Below, in pieces: positions 57,638 to 64,000 of a stretch of DNA of 64,000 nt. The DNA lies in contig NZ_NIJK01000018.1 of the NCBI RefSeq assembly GCF_002836975.1, positions 1 through 64,000 of the forward strand, written 5' to 3'. The stretch comes from Shewanella indica. GTDB lineage: Bacteria; Pseudomonadota; Gammaproteobacteria; Enterobacterales; Shewanellaceae. Below the pieces are notes generated by a model. It made no database searches. It had not been told where the DNA came from and worked only from the letters and a program-made list of their open reading frames with translations. The first letter of the stretch is position 1. Each line of letters begins with the position of its first letter. The translations under genes were made by a program, and so were the position numbers.

Positions 57638-58369
57638 TCAGAACTCCTTCAGTTCCTGTTTACCGGCATTGTGCCACTCGGCGCCACGTTTGCTGACCAG
57701 GAGGGCAAACTTGTGTTCGGCCCACACGGCTTTAACCTTGCCGCTAAGCCAGACAGAGTCGGTTTCCTGCAACCATTCACCTGTGGTAGTCAATACGCCA
57801 TCCAGCTCAGAGCGCTTTAGTATGTCGGCAACGCCAAAAGGCGCGGCTTCATCTGTCTGACCCAATTTCAGTTGGCCTTTCACCCGGCCATCATTACCTG
57901 TAAGCCTGAGCCCAAGGCCCGCCAGAGCGCCGATAACGCCCTGCCCTGTGCCGCCGTGCTCGCTGAGACTGATACCCAAGTGTTTAGCCAAGCCGTAGGC
58001 TTGTTCCTTGGTCTTGACCTCTTGCTTGGCCTCACGGCCAAAAGCCATCAGCACGTCCTGACCGCTGAAATCGGCCAGAGACAAGAGCGCCAACCCAGGG
58101 TCGGCCGCGCTGGCAGACTCCCTGAGCAAATGAGCTATAGCCAACTCACGGATCGCCTCTAAGGTAAGCTCACCGCGATAACCAAAGCACATGGCACTAT
58201 TGTGGGAAGTGTAAGGAATATCCGGATGCACATAGAGCTGATGCCGGGTCACCAGGGAGGTTTGCCCGCCTTGCTGGGTCAACAATTCAGCTATCTCGGC
58301 AGCTATCTCGCCGGTGCCTTTGGTGCCAATATCATCGGTATCGTCTATACAAATCAGCCAATCTTTCAT
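57638..58369 (-). CDS. Short TiaS-like protein (N-terminal domain homologue)
   Basis: 243 residues from MKDWLICIDDTDDIGTKGTG (SD AAGG; TTG one codon upstream is possible). The IDDTD motif near residue 8, RHQLYVHPDIPYTSHNSAM, and GTGQGVIGALAGLGLRL resemble the N-terminal half of archaeal tRNA(Ile2) agmatidine synthetase TiaS (IDDTDS, NPNIPWKTRGNAA, GNGRGIIGALAAIG, from memory). The tRNA-binding OB fold and zinc ribbon of TiaS are absent. Bacteria use TilS lysidine instead, so this is probably an ATP-dependent enzyme acting on another, perhaps transported, substrate (inference). Confidence 0.65.
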   Translation of the reverse strand: MKDWLICIDDTDDIGTKGTGEIAAEIAELLTQQGGQTSLVTRHQLYVHPDIPYTSHNSAMCFGYRGELTLEAIRELAIAHLLRESASAADPGLALLSLADFSGQDVLMAFGREAKQEVKTKEQAYGLAKHLGISLSEHGGTGQGVIGALAGLGLRLTGNDGRVKGQLKLGQTDEAAPFGVADILKRSELDGVLTTTGEWLQETDSVWLSGKVKAVWAEHKFALLVSKRGAEWHNAGKQELKEF

Positions 58370-58382
58370 CAATAAACCTTAA

Positions 58383-58937
58383 TCAATCTGTCTGGGTATC
58401 TTTGTGGAGGAGATCGTGAGCCTTGAGGCGTCTCAAAACGGGAGGCACCAACAGGGCCCCGACTATGGCAAAGGCTCCACCTTGTAAACACTTGAGACCA
58501 AAGCGCACCAAGGCCACCTGTTCACTCATGCCCACCAGCAAATCCTCTACCAGCCCTTTAGCGGCCCAGGCGATACAGCCCACCAATGCCAGGGCGATGA
58601 AACGCCAGCGCAAGTTGAAAGCATTGGCCAGCAGCAGAAGCGCCAGGTCCATCGACACAGCCGGAACCACAAATTTGAGCAGAATAAGCGGGCCGCCTTT
58701 GCCCACGCCCAAGGTCATGGCAACCACTCCGGCCAAGGCGCCGCAAGCTGTCATGGCGCCCATGCGTCCGACAATGCCGTAACAGGTGAGATAGAAAAAG
58801 CTCATCAGCAACATAGAATGTCCCGACAAGCCGAGTTTCAGCCTGAGCATACTCTTGACTGCCACCAATAAGGTGGCACAAAAGCCGATGAAGAGCGCAT
58901 CCTGCAATTGAAATCCTTTGATTTTATTTGTTGCCAT
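58383..58937 (-). CDS. ECF transporter substrate-binding (S) component
   Basis: 184 residues from MATNKIKGFQLQDALFIGF with five to six membrane helices. LGLSGHSMLLMSFFYLTCYGIVG and GALAGVVAMTLGVGKGGPLILLKF (each described in part) fit the S-component fold, including the Gly-rich loop, but no vitamin-specific signature is recognised. It overlaps ecfT by 14 bp. A substrate-specific membrane subunit dedicated to the adjacent EcfA/EcfT is expected. Confidence 0.72.
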   Translation of the reverse strand: MATNKIKGFQLQDALFIGFCATLLVAVKSMLRLKLGLSGHSMLLMSFFYLTCYGIVGRMGAMTACGALAGVVAMTLGVGKGGPLILLKFVVPAVSMDLALLLLANAFNLRWRFIALALVGCIAWAAKGLVEDLLVGMSEQVALVRFGLKCLQGGAFAIVGALLVPPVLRRLKAHDLLHKDTQTD

Positions 58938-59607
58938 GTTCGCTCCGGTTGTCCTGCCAATGGGTCGGCTTGGAAGTGTGGCCAAAGTGGCGACTCTTGG
59001 CGGCAAGCGCCATCTGTTTGGCCAATTTAAGCAGTTGGATCAAGAGGGGGAATAACACACAGTAGGCCAGTTCAGGCCAGTTGCGGGGGTTGAGCAGTTG
59101 CTTGGGCGCAATTCGGGCACCACGCAGCCGCTGCAGTTGGTAGATCTCGGCGATCTCCTGGGTCATAAAGGGCAGCAGACCTATAGAAGCGGCCACCACG
59201 AAGGCCCATTTAGCCGGCATGACCAGGCATAACACCTCACCGATCCGCTCCGGGCGCACGGTAACCGATAGCCACCATCCCGGCAGCAGCGCCAGGGTGA
59301 TACGGGCCACCGCCAAGGTACCTTGTCCCAGCTGCTCGCCGCCATGCATCAGTGCATACAGCCCCAAAGTAAAACCGAGTTGCAGCAGAACAAAACGGAT
59401 TACCCCGCCTATGGCACCGCGCTGCAGCATGCCATGAACCACCAAGATCAGATTAATGGCCGCCAGCCAGGGAAGCTGCGCCTGAGGCAAGAGAAAGGCT
59501 GCCGATGACAGAGTCACTACCAAGAACAAGGCCGTGGCACTGCCCCACAAACCTAAATCCAGCCCCTTGGGAGAAGCACGGCCGTGGCGCCGTCCTTTAA
59601 CCCACAC
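58924..59607 (-). CDS. ECF transporter transmembrane (T) component
   Basis: 227 residues from GTG 59607, chosen by the strong SD AGAGGAGG; longer in-frame starts lie inside ecfA. Several membrane helices are followed by cytosolic coupling helices with the Ala-Arg-Gly-type signatures YQLQRLRGAR and AAKSRHFGH, as in EcfT/CbiQ. The last stretch is hydrophilic and His-containing. It overlaps ecfA by 11 bp and ecfS by 14 bp. Confidence 0.82.
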   Translation of the reverse strand: MWVKGRRHGRASPKGLDLGLWGSATALFLVVTLSSAAFLLPQAQLPWLAAINLILVVHGMLQRGAIGGVIRFVLLQLGFTLGLYALMHGGEQLGQGTLAVARITLALLPGWWLSVTVRPERIGEVLCLVMPAKWAFVVAASIGLLPFMTQEIAEIYQLQRLRGARIAPKQLLNPRNWPELAYCVLFPLLIQLLKLAKQMALAAKSRHFGHTSKPTHWQDNRSEHGNK

Positions 59608-60946
59608 AGGCAACCTCCTCTGGGGCAAACTCGATTTCCAGTTGGCCTTGTTGCAACTGCCACAGCTGACTACAAGGTAACCCCGGCAGGGGTCTGTGGC
59701 TGGCAATCACTATGCTGCCGCCCTGTTCCCGCAGATAGTTGAGTATCTGCCAAAGCTGCCCCAGATGTTTGCCATCCAACCCCGCCAAGGGGTCGTCCAA
59801 CAGCATCAAGCTGGGGGTTAAACAAGCGATAGAGGCCAGGGCAATCAAGTGCTGCTGCCCATAGGAAAGCGTATGGGGCGAGCTTTGGGCAAGATGCAGC
59901 AAGTCGAGCTGCTCAAGCAGGCTCTCGGCCCGGGACAGCGGCAGGTCGAAGCGGCGCAGGCTGAACTGCATCTCCTCTATGACTGTGGCTTCAAACAACT
60001 GACGGTTGGGGCGCTGCATCAACAGGCCTAGCATGGGGCCATAGGCACCAGGCTTGGGCTTACGGCCAAAGACCCGCAGTGGCATCGACGCCACCGCGGG
60101 TTGAATACCGGCTATCGCCTTCAGCAGGCTGCTCTTGCCCGAGCCGTTGTTACCCACCAGAGTAACCAGCTCACCGGCGCCCAAAGACAGGCCCTGCTGA
60201 CACACAAACAGGGGCGAATGCCCCTGATAACGAAATTCAAATGAAGTGGCACTGACCAGTTCCCGACTTCGGTCCGGCTCCAGGCGTTTCAAATGGCTGG
60301 CGGATTCGACCCGGTAACTGCCGGGTAACAGGCGCCCTTGGTCCAGGTACCAGAAGTGTTCAACAACTGAGGAAAAAGCCTGGGGATTATGCTCCACCAG
60401 TACCACAGCCATACCTTCCGCCAGCAGGTTACGGATTACTGCCAGCAGTTCATCGACACCGGCGTCATCCAACTGCGCCCAAGGTTCATCCAACAGCAGT
60501 ACCGCAGGCTCACTCACCAACTGGGCAGCGATCATCAGGCGATATTTCTGTCCGAGAGACAGCTTGCTGACTTGAGTTTCCAGCGAGACAAACAGCCCCA
60601 CCCGGCGCAATGCATGCTGCACTCTGGAGATCATCTGGCCGCTGGGCACACCGAGGTTTTCCAAGGCAAAGGCCACTTCGGCCCCGACGGTCTGGCGCAG
60701 TATCTGCACCTGGGGATCTTGCATCACCAGGCCCACCAACAACCCCTGACGGCGGAAAATGCCGCCTTCACAGGGACGCCGTTGCAGCCCGGCAAGCAAA
60801 GCCAGCAGACTGGATTTACCCGAACCCGTGGGACCACTGATGCAGTGGCAGGAGCCGGATTCTATTTTTAGATCCAGATCCCTCAATATCAAGGGCTGCA
60901 AACAGCCATGATTGAAATTGATCCCTTCGAGTTCGAGTAAGCGCAT
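59597..60946 (-). CDS. ECF transporter ATPase, two fused ABC domains
   Basis: 449 residues containing two ABC ATPase domains. The first has GPTGSGKSS, LSLGQKYRLMIAAQL and VLLLDEPWAQLD with VLVEHN. The second has GNNGSGKSS, LSYGQQHLIALASI and LMLLDDPLAGLD with IASHR. In the second the catalytic glutamate after Walker B is aspartate, so that site may be weak. A fused EcfA1-EcfA2 drives the EcfT/S module. It starts 2 bp after the TonB receptor stop. Confidence 0.88.
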   Translation of the reverse strand: MRLLELEGINFNHGCLQPLILRDLDLKIESGSCHCISGPTGSGKSSLLALLAGLQRRPCEGGIFRRQGLLVGLVMQDPQVQILRQTVGAEVAFALENLGVPSGQMISRVQHALRRVGLFVSLETQVSKLSLGQKYRLMIAAQLVSEPAVLLLDEPWAQLDDAGVDELLAVIRNLLAEGMAVVLVEHNPQAFSSVVEHFWYLDQGRLLPGSYRVESASHLKRLEPDRSRELVSATSFEFRYQGHSPLFVCQQGLSLGAGELVTLVGNNGSGKSSLLKAIAGIQPAVASMPLRVFGRKPKPGAYGPMLGLLMQRPNRQLFEATVIEEMQFSLRRFDLPLSRAESLLEQLDLLHLAQSSPHTLSYGQQHLIALASIACLTPSLMLLDDPLAGLDGKHLGQLWQILNYLREQGGSIVIASHRPLPGLPCSQLWQLQQGQLEIEFAPEEVACVG

Positions 60947-60948
60947 TA

Positions 60949-63639
60949 TCAGATCTGCCAGTTAATCCCAACAAAGACTTGTCTACCTGCCTGAGGCAGA
61001 GAATCGCTCTGATAGTAGTTCTCGTCCAGCAGGTTGGTGGCTCGTAAATAGAGCTCTAGCTTATCTTTAAGCAAAGGCTGTACCAGATTGATGTCTACCA
61101 GGGTGTAATCATCCAGTGATTTCTCCTGCCACACCTTCTGACCGCCGATCTTCTCCTGCTCGTAGTAGTTCTGATCCATGATGCGTTCCACATTCAGGTG
61201 GATTCGGGTCTCGGTAGGCAGCTTGTAACCCAGTTGGAAGCGCAGCTGGTGCTTGGGACGATAGTCCAGACCATCAAAACCTGTGCTGCTGTCTCTGTCT
61301 TCGGCATGCAGATAGCTGTAACTCAGGCTCAGATCCAGATTCTCTATGCTGTTATTGGACAGCACAGTATCCAAACCCTGGAAGCGATAGTTGCCCATGT
61401 TCTGATACATGCCGCTGGCATCTTTGGCAATGTAATCATCGGCATCTGTGTGATAGAGATAGAGTTGCAGCTCGGTATTCATACCCAGGCCTTGCTCCAG
61501 TCCCAACTCAACATGCTTGGAGATTTCCGTCTCCAGTTCCTGATTGCCTGAAGACAGGGAGTACAGGTTGCGCATGGATGGGAAACGCACCTTCCGAGCC
61601 ACACTCAGGCTCAGGCGGGTATCGTCAGCCGCTTGCCAGAAACCTGAGGCCAGCGCCGAGTAATCGTTCTCGTTGCCTTCGGTCTTGTCCATATCGTGGT
61701 AAGCGCCGCCCAGAGTAAAGCCCCAATCGCCTTCCGACTGGAACTGATACTCGGCCGCCGCAGTATAAACCCAGGCCGAATCATCGAAAGACTCACCGCT
61801 GCCACCACCTGAGCCATTACCGCCACCGGAACCTGTACCACCACCTGAGCCGTTACCGCCGCCTGAACCAGTACCACCACCTGAGCCGTTACCGCCGCCT
61901 GAACCAGTACCACCACCTGAGCCGTTACCGCCGCCTGAACCAGTACCACCACCTGAGCCGTTACCGCCGCCTGAACCAGTACCACCACCTGAGCCGTTAC
62001 CGCCGCCTGAACCAGTACCACCACCTGAGCCGTTACCGCCGCCTGAACCAGTACCACCACCTGAGCCGTTACCGCCGCCTGAACCAGTACCACCACCTGA
62101 GCCGTTACCGCCGCCTGAACCAGTACCACCACCTGAGCCGTTACCGCCGCCTGAACCAGTACCACCACCTGAGCCGTTACCGCCGCCTGAACCAGTACCA
62201 CCACCTGAGCCGTTACCGCCGCCTGAACCAGTACCACCACCTGAGCCGTTACCGCCGCCTGAACCAGTACCACCACCTGAGCCGTTACCGCCGCCTGAAC
62301 CAGTACCACCACCTGAGCCGTTACCGCCGCCTGAACCAGTACCACCACCTGAGCCGTTACCGCCGCCTGAACCAGTACCACCACCTGAGCCGTTACCGCC
62401 GCCTGAACCAGTACCACCACCTGAGCCGTTACCGCCGCCTGAACCAGTACCACCACCTGAGCCGTTACCGCCGCCTGAACCAGTACCACCACCTGAGCCC
62501 TTGGCTGCTGCAACCTTGCTGCTGCCGGACTTGGAGGAACCTAAGCTTTCGGCTACCGCTTCCCAGCTCTGCTTTTCAGCAATCACAGAGGTGGTCAGGA
62601 TACCCGCGGTGTCGAAGTCGGTGATCAGCTGCAGGTTTGCCCCCTGTACTTTGGAGCGGCCGTCCTGAGACTGGGTCAGCTCAGCGTAGCTGTTGTCACC
62701 GTACACGGTTTCATAGGTGTCGCTCTGGTTGTGATAACCAAAACCCCGGAAAGTGAAAGTATCATTGAACTTATGTGCCAGACCCAGCTGGAAAGTCTGT
62801 GAATCATAGTCATCGACACGCTCAAACTTCACCCGGCCGCTGCCGCTGCCATCTCTTGGTGGCTTGCCCCACTCGCCTGAACGCAGCGCCATATTGGCAA
62901 TGAGTTGAGTATTGTCACTTAGCCAATAGCTGCCTTGGGCGTACAGATTGGTCAGCTCTTTATCTGCGTTGTTGCGCTGATATTTATCCTGATATTCAGT
63001 AACTTGATAGTCAGAAGACATGGGAAAACCATCAGTGTGCTGATAACCGGCACTGATAAGTCCCTGCCAGTTGTCGCCCGAGCCGGCGGCACTGATATCA
63101 CCCTTGAAGGTATCGTCCTTGGACAATTCCAGGTTGCCGGATACTGCCGGCGCGCTGTCGCCACGCTTGGTGATGATGTTGATAACACCACCGGCGCCGC
63201 CTGGGCCATAGAGTACTGAAGTCGGGCCAACGGAGACTTCGACTCTGGAAATCTGGCTGGTTGGGATCACGCTGGGATCAAACTGACCATCATCGGCACT
63301 GTTGGCCGGTACACCGTTGACCAACAGGGTCACGTGGCGGGTTTTGAAACCACGGATATCCACCCTTGGCGTACCCTCGCCGCCGTAACGTACGTAAACA
63401 CCGGGAACATTTTTCAGCACTTCATCCAGGCTTTGGGCACCCAAGGCCTTGATTTCATCTTCGGAAATGCTCCAACTTGTAGTGGCAACTTCAGTGGCGT
63501 TGGCACGCTCACCGTGCACCACTATGACGTCCATTGCATTGTTGACCAGTGGATCGCGTTCGATAGAGGCCGCATTGGCCTGCATGGCACAGCCCAACGC
63601 CAGTGCGAGGGCAGAGAGTTTTACCGGGATATGGGACAT
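60949..63639 (-). CDS. TonB-dependent receptor with a large Gly-rich repeat insertion
   Basis: 896 residues. Signal peptide (to MQANA), TonB-box-like DVIVVHG near residue 37, plug domain (about 50-155; VYVRYGGEGTPRVDIRGF, VLYGPGGAGGVINIITKR), then a beta barrel ending VFVGINWQI with a terminal aromatic/aliphatic end. Between barrel strands (about residues 380-613) sits a linker of nineteen 12-residue units GSGGGTGSGGGN, flanked by SSKSGSSKVAAAK and SGESFDD. Without it the receptor is about 660 residues, a BtuB-like size. It is first in the operon with the ECF transporter. Neither a cobalamin riboswitch nor a Fur box is apparent upstream. Confidence 0.9.
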   Translation of the reverse strand: MSHIPVKLSALALALGCAMQANAASIERDPLVNNAMDVIVVHGERANATEVATTSWSISEDEIKALGAQSLDEVLKNVPGVYVRYGGEGTPRVDIRGFKTRHVTLLVNGVPANSADDGQFDPSVIPTSQISRVEVSVGPTSVLYGPGGAGGVINIITKRGDSAPAVSGNLELSKDDTFKGDISAAGSGDNWQGLISAGYQHTDGFPMSSDYQVTEYQDKYQRNNADKELTNLYAQGSYWLSDNTQLIANMALRSGEWGKPPRDGSGSGRVKFERVDDYDSQTFQLGLAHKFNDTFTFRGFGYHNQSDTYETVYGDNSYAELTQSQDGRSKVQGANLQLITDFDTAGILTTSVIAEKQSWEAVAESLGSSKSGSSKVAAAKGSGGGTGSGGGNGSGGGTGSGGGNGSGGGTGSGGGNGSGGGTGSGGGNGSGGGTGSGGGNGSGGGTGSGGGNGSGGGTGSGGGNGSGGGTGSGGGNGSGGGTGSGGGNGSGGGTGSGGGNGSGGGTGSGGGNGSGGGTGSGGGNGSGGGTGSGGGNGSGGGTGSGGGNGSGGGTGSGGGNGSGGGTGSGGGNGSGGGTGSGGGNGSGGGTGSGGGNGSGGGTGSGGGNGSGGGSGESFDDSAWVYTAAAEYQFQSEGDWGFTLGGAYHDMDKTEGNENDYSALASGFWQAADDTRLSLSVARKVRFPSMRNLYSLSSGNQELETEISKHVELGLEQGLGMNTELQLYLYHTDADDYIAKDASGMYQNMGNYRFQGLDTVLSNNSIENLDLSLSYSYLHAEDRDSSTGFDGLDYRPKHQLRFQLGYKLPTETRIHLNVERIMDQNYYEQEKIGGQKVWQEKSLDDYTLVDINLVQPLLKDKLELYLRATNLLDENYYQSDSLPQAGRQVFVGINWQI
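61816..62499 (-). repeat. Nineteen 36-bp tandem repeats inside the TonB receptor
   Basis: 684 bp is exactly 19 units of 36 bp. Eighteen units (61852-62499) appear identical; the last toward the 3' end of the gene (61816-61851) differs at about four positions, mostly synonymous. Each unit codes for GSGGGT-GSGGGN. Unit length is a multiple of three, so copy-number change keeps the frame and all three frames stay open. Confidence 0.95.
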
Positions 63640-64000
63640 AAGGCTCTTCTGTCATTTCTGATTGGGATTATCCAGGCTATTCTGGCGCCGCCCAAAAAAG
63701 CTACAAGCTCAGTGACGGTAAAAACCAATACAGATCGACAAATTAATACAAAGGGAGTAGATAACAGAGTCTGTCGCGGACAGATTGTCCCATCAAGACA
63801 ATTTGCCGAGCAAAAATGTCCACTCGTGTCACATTAACCTAAGCTGATTAATGGGATCATGCTACACGTCACACAGGCCAGTCCGACGGCTTGACACTCA
63901 AGGTGTGGAACTTTAGTTTGTGTTAAAGATACTGTTAGCCGGACGCTTTCTGCTTCCGGATCCCTTTGTTTGGATGTTCGGAGCTCCCCTTGTCTGCACT
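63640..64000. other. Upstream region of the TonB receptor gene, to window edge
   Basis: No gene is seen on either strand. TTGACA (63891-63896) with TAGTTT 17 bp downstream could be a plus-strand promoter for a gene beyond the edge, and GCCGGA/TTCCGG can form a hairpin near 63938-63959. No cobalamin, TPP or SAM riboswitch signature could be picked out by eye. Confidence 0.45.
63770..63802. promoter_or_regulatory. Two adjoining palindromes upstream of the TonB receptor gene
   Basis: TCTGTC GCG GACAGA (63770-63784) is a perfect 6-3-6 palindrome; ATTGTC N7 GACAAT (63784-63802) follows, sharing one base. Both present TGTC...GACA half-sites. They lie 130-165 bp before the start codon and look like tandem operators for one dimeric regulator. 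Confidence 0.45.

Noticed and set aside
57152..57820. 222-codon plus-strand frame
   Set aside because: It lies antisense to the HD-GYP gene, the Cys-rich gene and the TiaS-like gene, which have clear motifs and coupled starts.
61816..62499. Regular 36-bp repeats resembling a CRISPR array
   Set aside because: The units are contiguous with no spacers and are translated in frame as a Gly/Ser-rich segment of the TonB receptor.
61611..62513. 300-codon frame on the same strand (VVVLVQAAVTAQ repeats)
   Set aside because: It is the +1 frame of the 36-bp array, open only because the repeat unit is a multiple of three without stops.
63640..64000. Cobalamin or other vitamin riboswitch upstream of the TonB receptor
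   Set aside because: The conserved B12-box and similar signatures were looked for and not found; identification of the substrate by this route fails.

Overview
The window looks like a chromosomal segment of a gamma-proteobacterium, most probably Shewanella (inference). The ribosomal and RNA polymerase proteins are very close to E. coli in sequence and length. The combination of an XRE/DUF3612 regulator, a BOF-PepSY-two-component cluster, ETF-QO, GGDEF/EAL and HD-GYP proteins and a heavy-metal RND operon with DUF3240 is typical of that genus. No tRNA or rRNA gene was found.

Layout. 1-15.4 kb (minus strand) is the str/rpo translation-transcription block, read secE-nusG-rplKA-rplJL-rpoBC-rpsL-rpsG-fusA-tuf, with clear sigma70 promoters before secE, rplK, rplJ and rpsL, an L10 leader, and hairpin attenuators. 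The tuf-tRNA cluster that normally precedes secE is absent; instead 15.4-16.2 kb is gene-poor and carries GGACAC repeats resembling an IS21-type end. 16-31 kb holds a lipoprotein oligopeptidase, an FMN riboswitch with ribB, a large NIT/PAS/GGDEF/EAL protein, ferritin, moeA-moeB, a phosphoesterase lipoprotein, a BI-1 family membrane protein, an M23 peptidase, and a divergent LysR/azoreductase pair. 31-35 kb is a BOF-PepSY-response regulator-histidine kinase-pseudouridine synthase operon. 35-41 kb is one molybdenum operon, moaA-B-C-D-E-modA-B-C, behind a probable Moco riboswitch, with a CRP-like site in the intergenic region shared with ETF-QO.

41-49 kb contains ETF-QO, a chemoreceptor, and a DUF3612 regulator facing a 184-residue protein that resembles only the non-catalytic insertion domain of malate synthase G. 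It continues with a YeiH-type membrane protein and small membrane proteins. 49-55 kb is a LuxR-type regulator divergent from a TolC-MFP-RND-DUF3240 efflux operon. 55-57 kb has a PqiA-like protein and an active-looking HD-GYP phosphodiesterase.

57.4-63.6 kb is the most unusual locus: a six-gene minus-strand operon with tight or overlapping junctions. It encodes a TonB-dependent receptor, a two-domain ECF ATPase, EcfT, an S component, a short TiaS-like protein and a five-cysteine small protein. The receptor barrel carries nineteen 36-bp tandem units encoding a Gly/Ser/Thr/Asn linker. I read the locus as a dedicated outer- plus inner-membrane uptake system for an unknown substrate.
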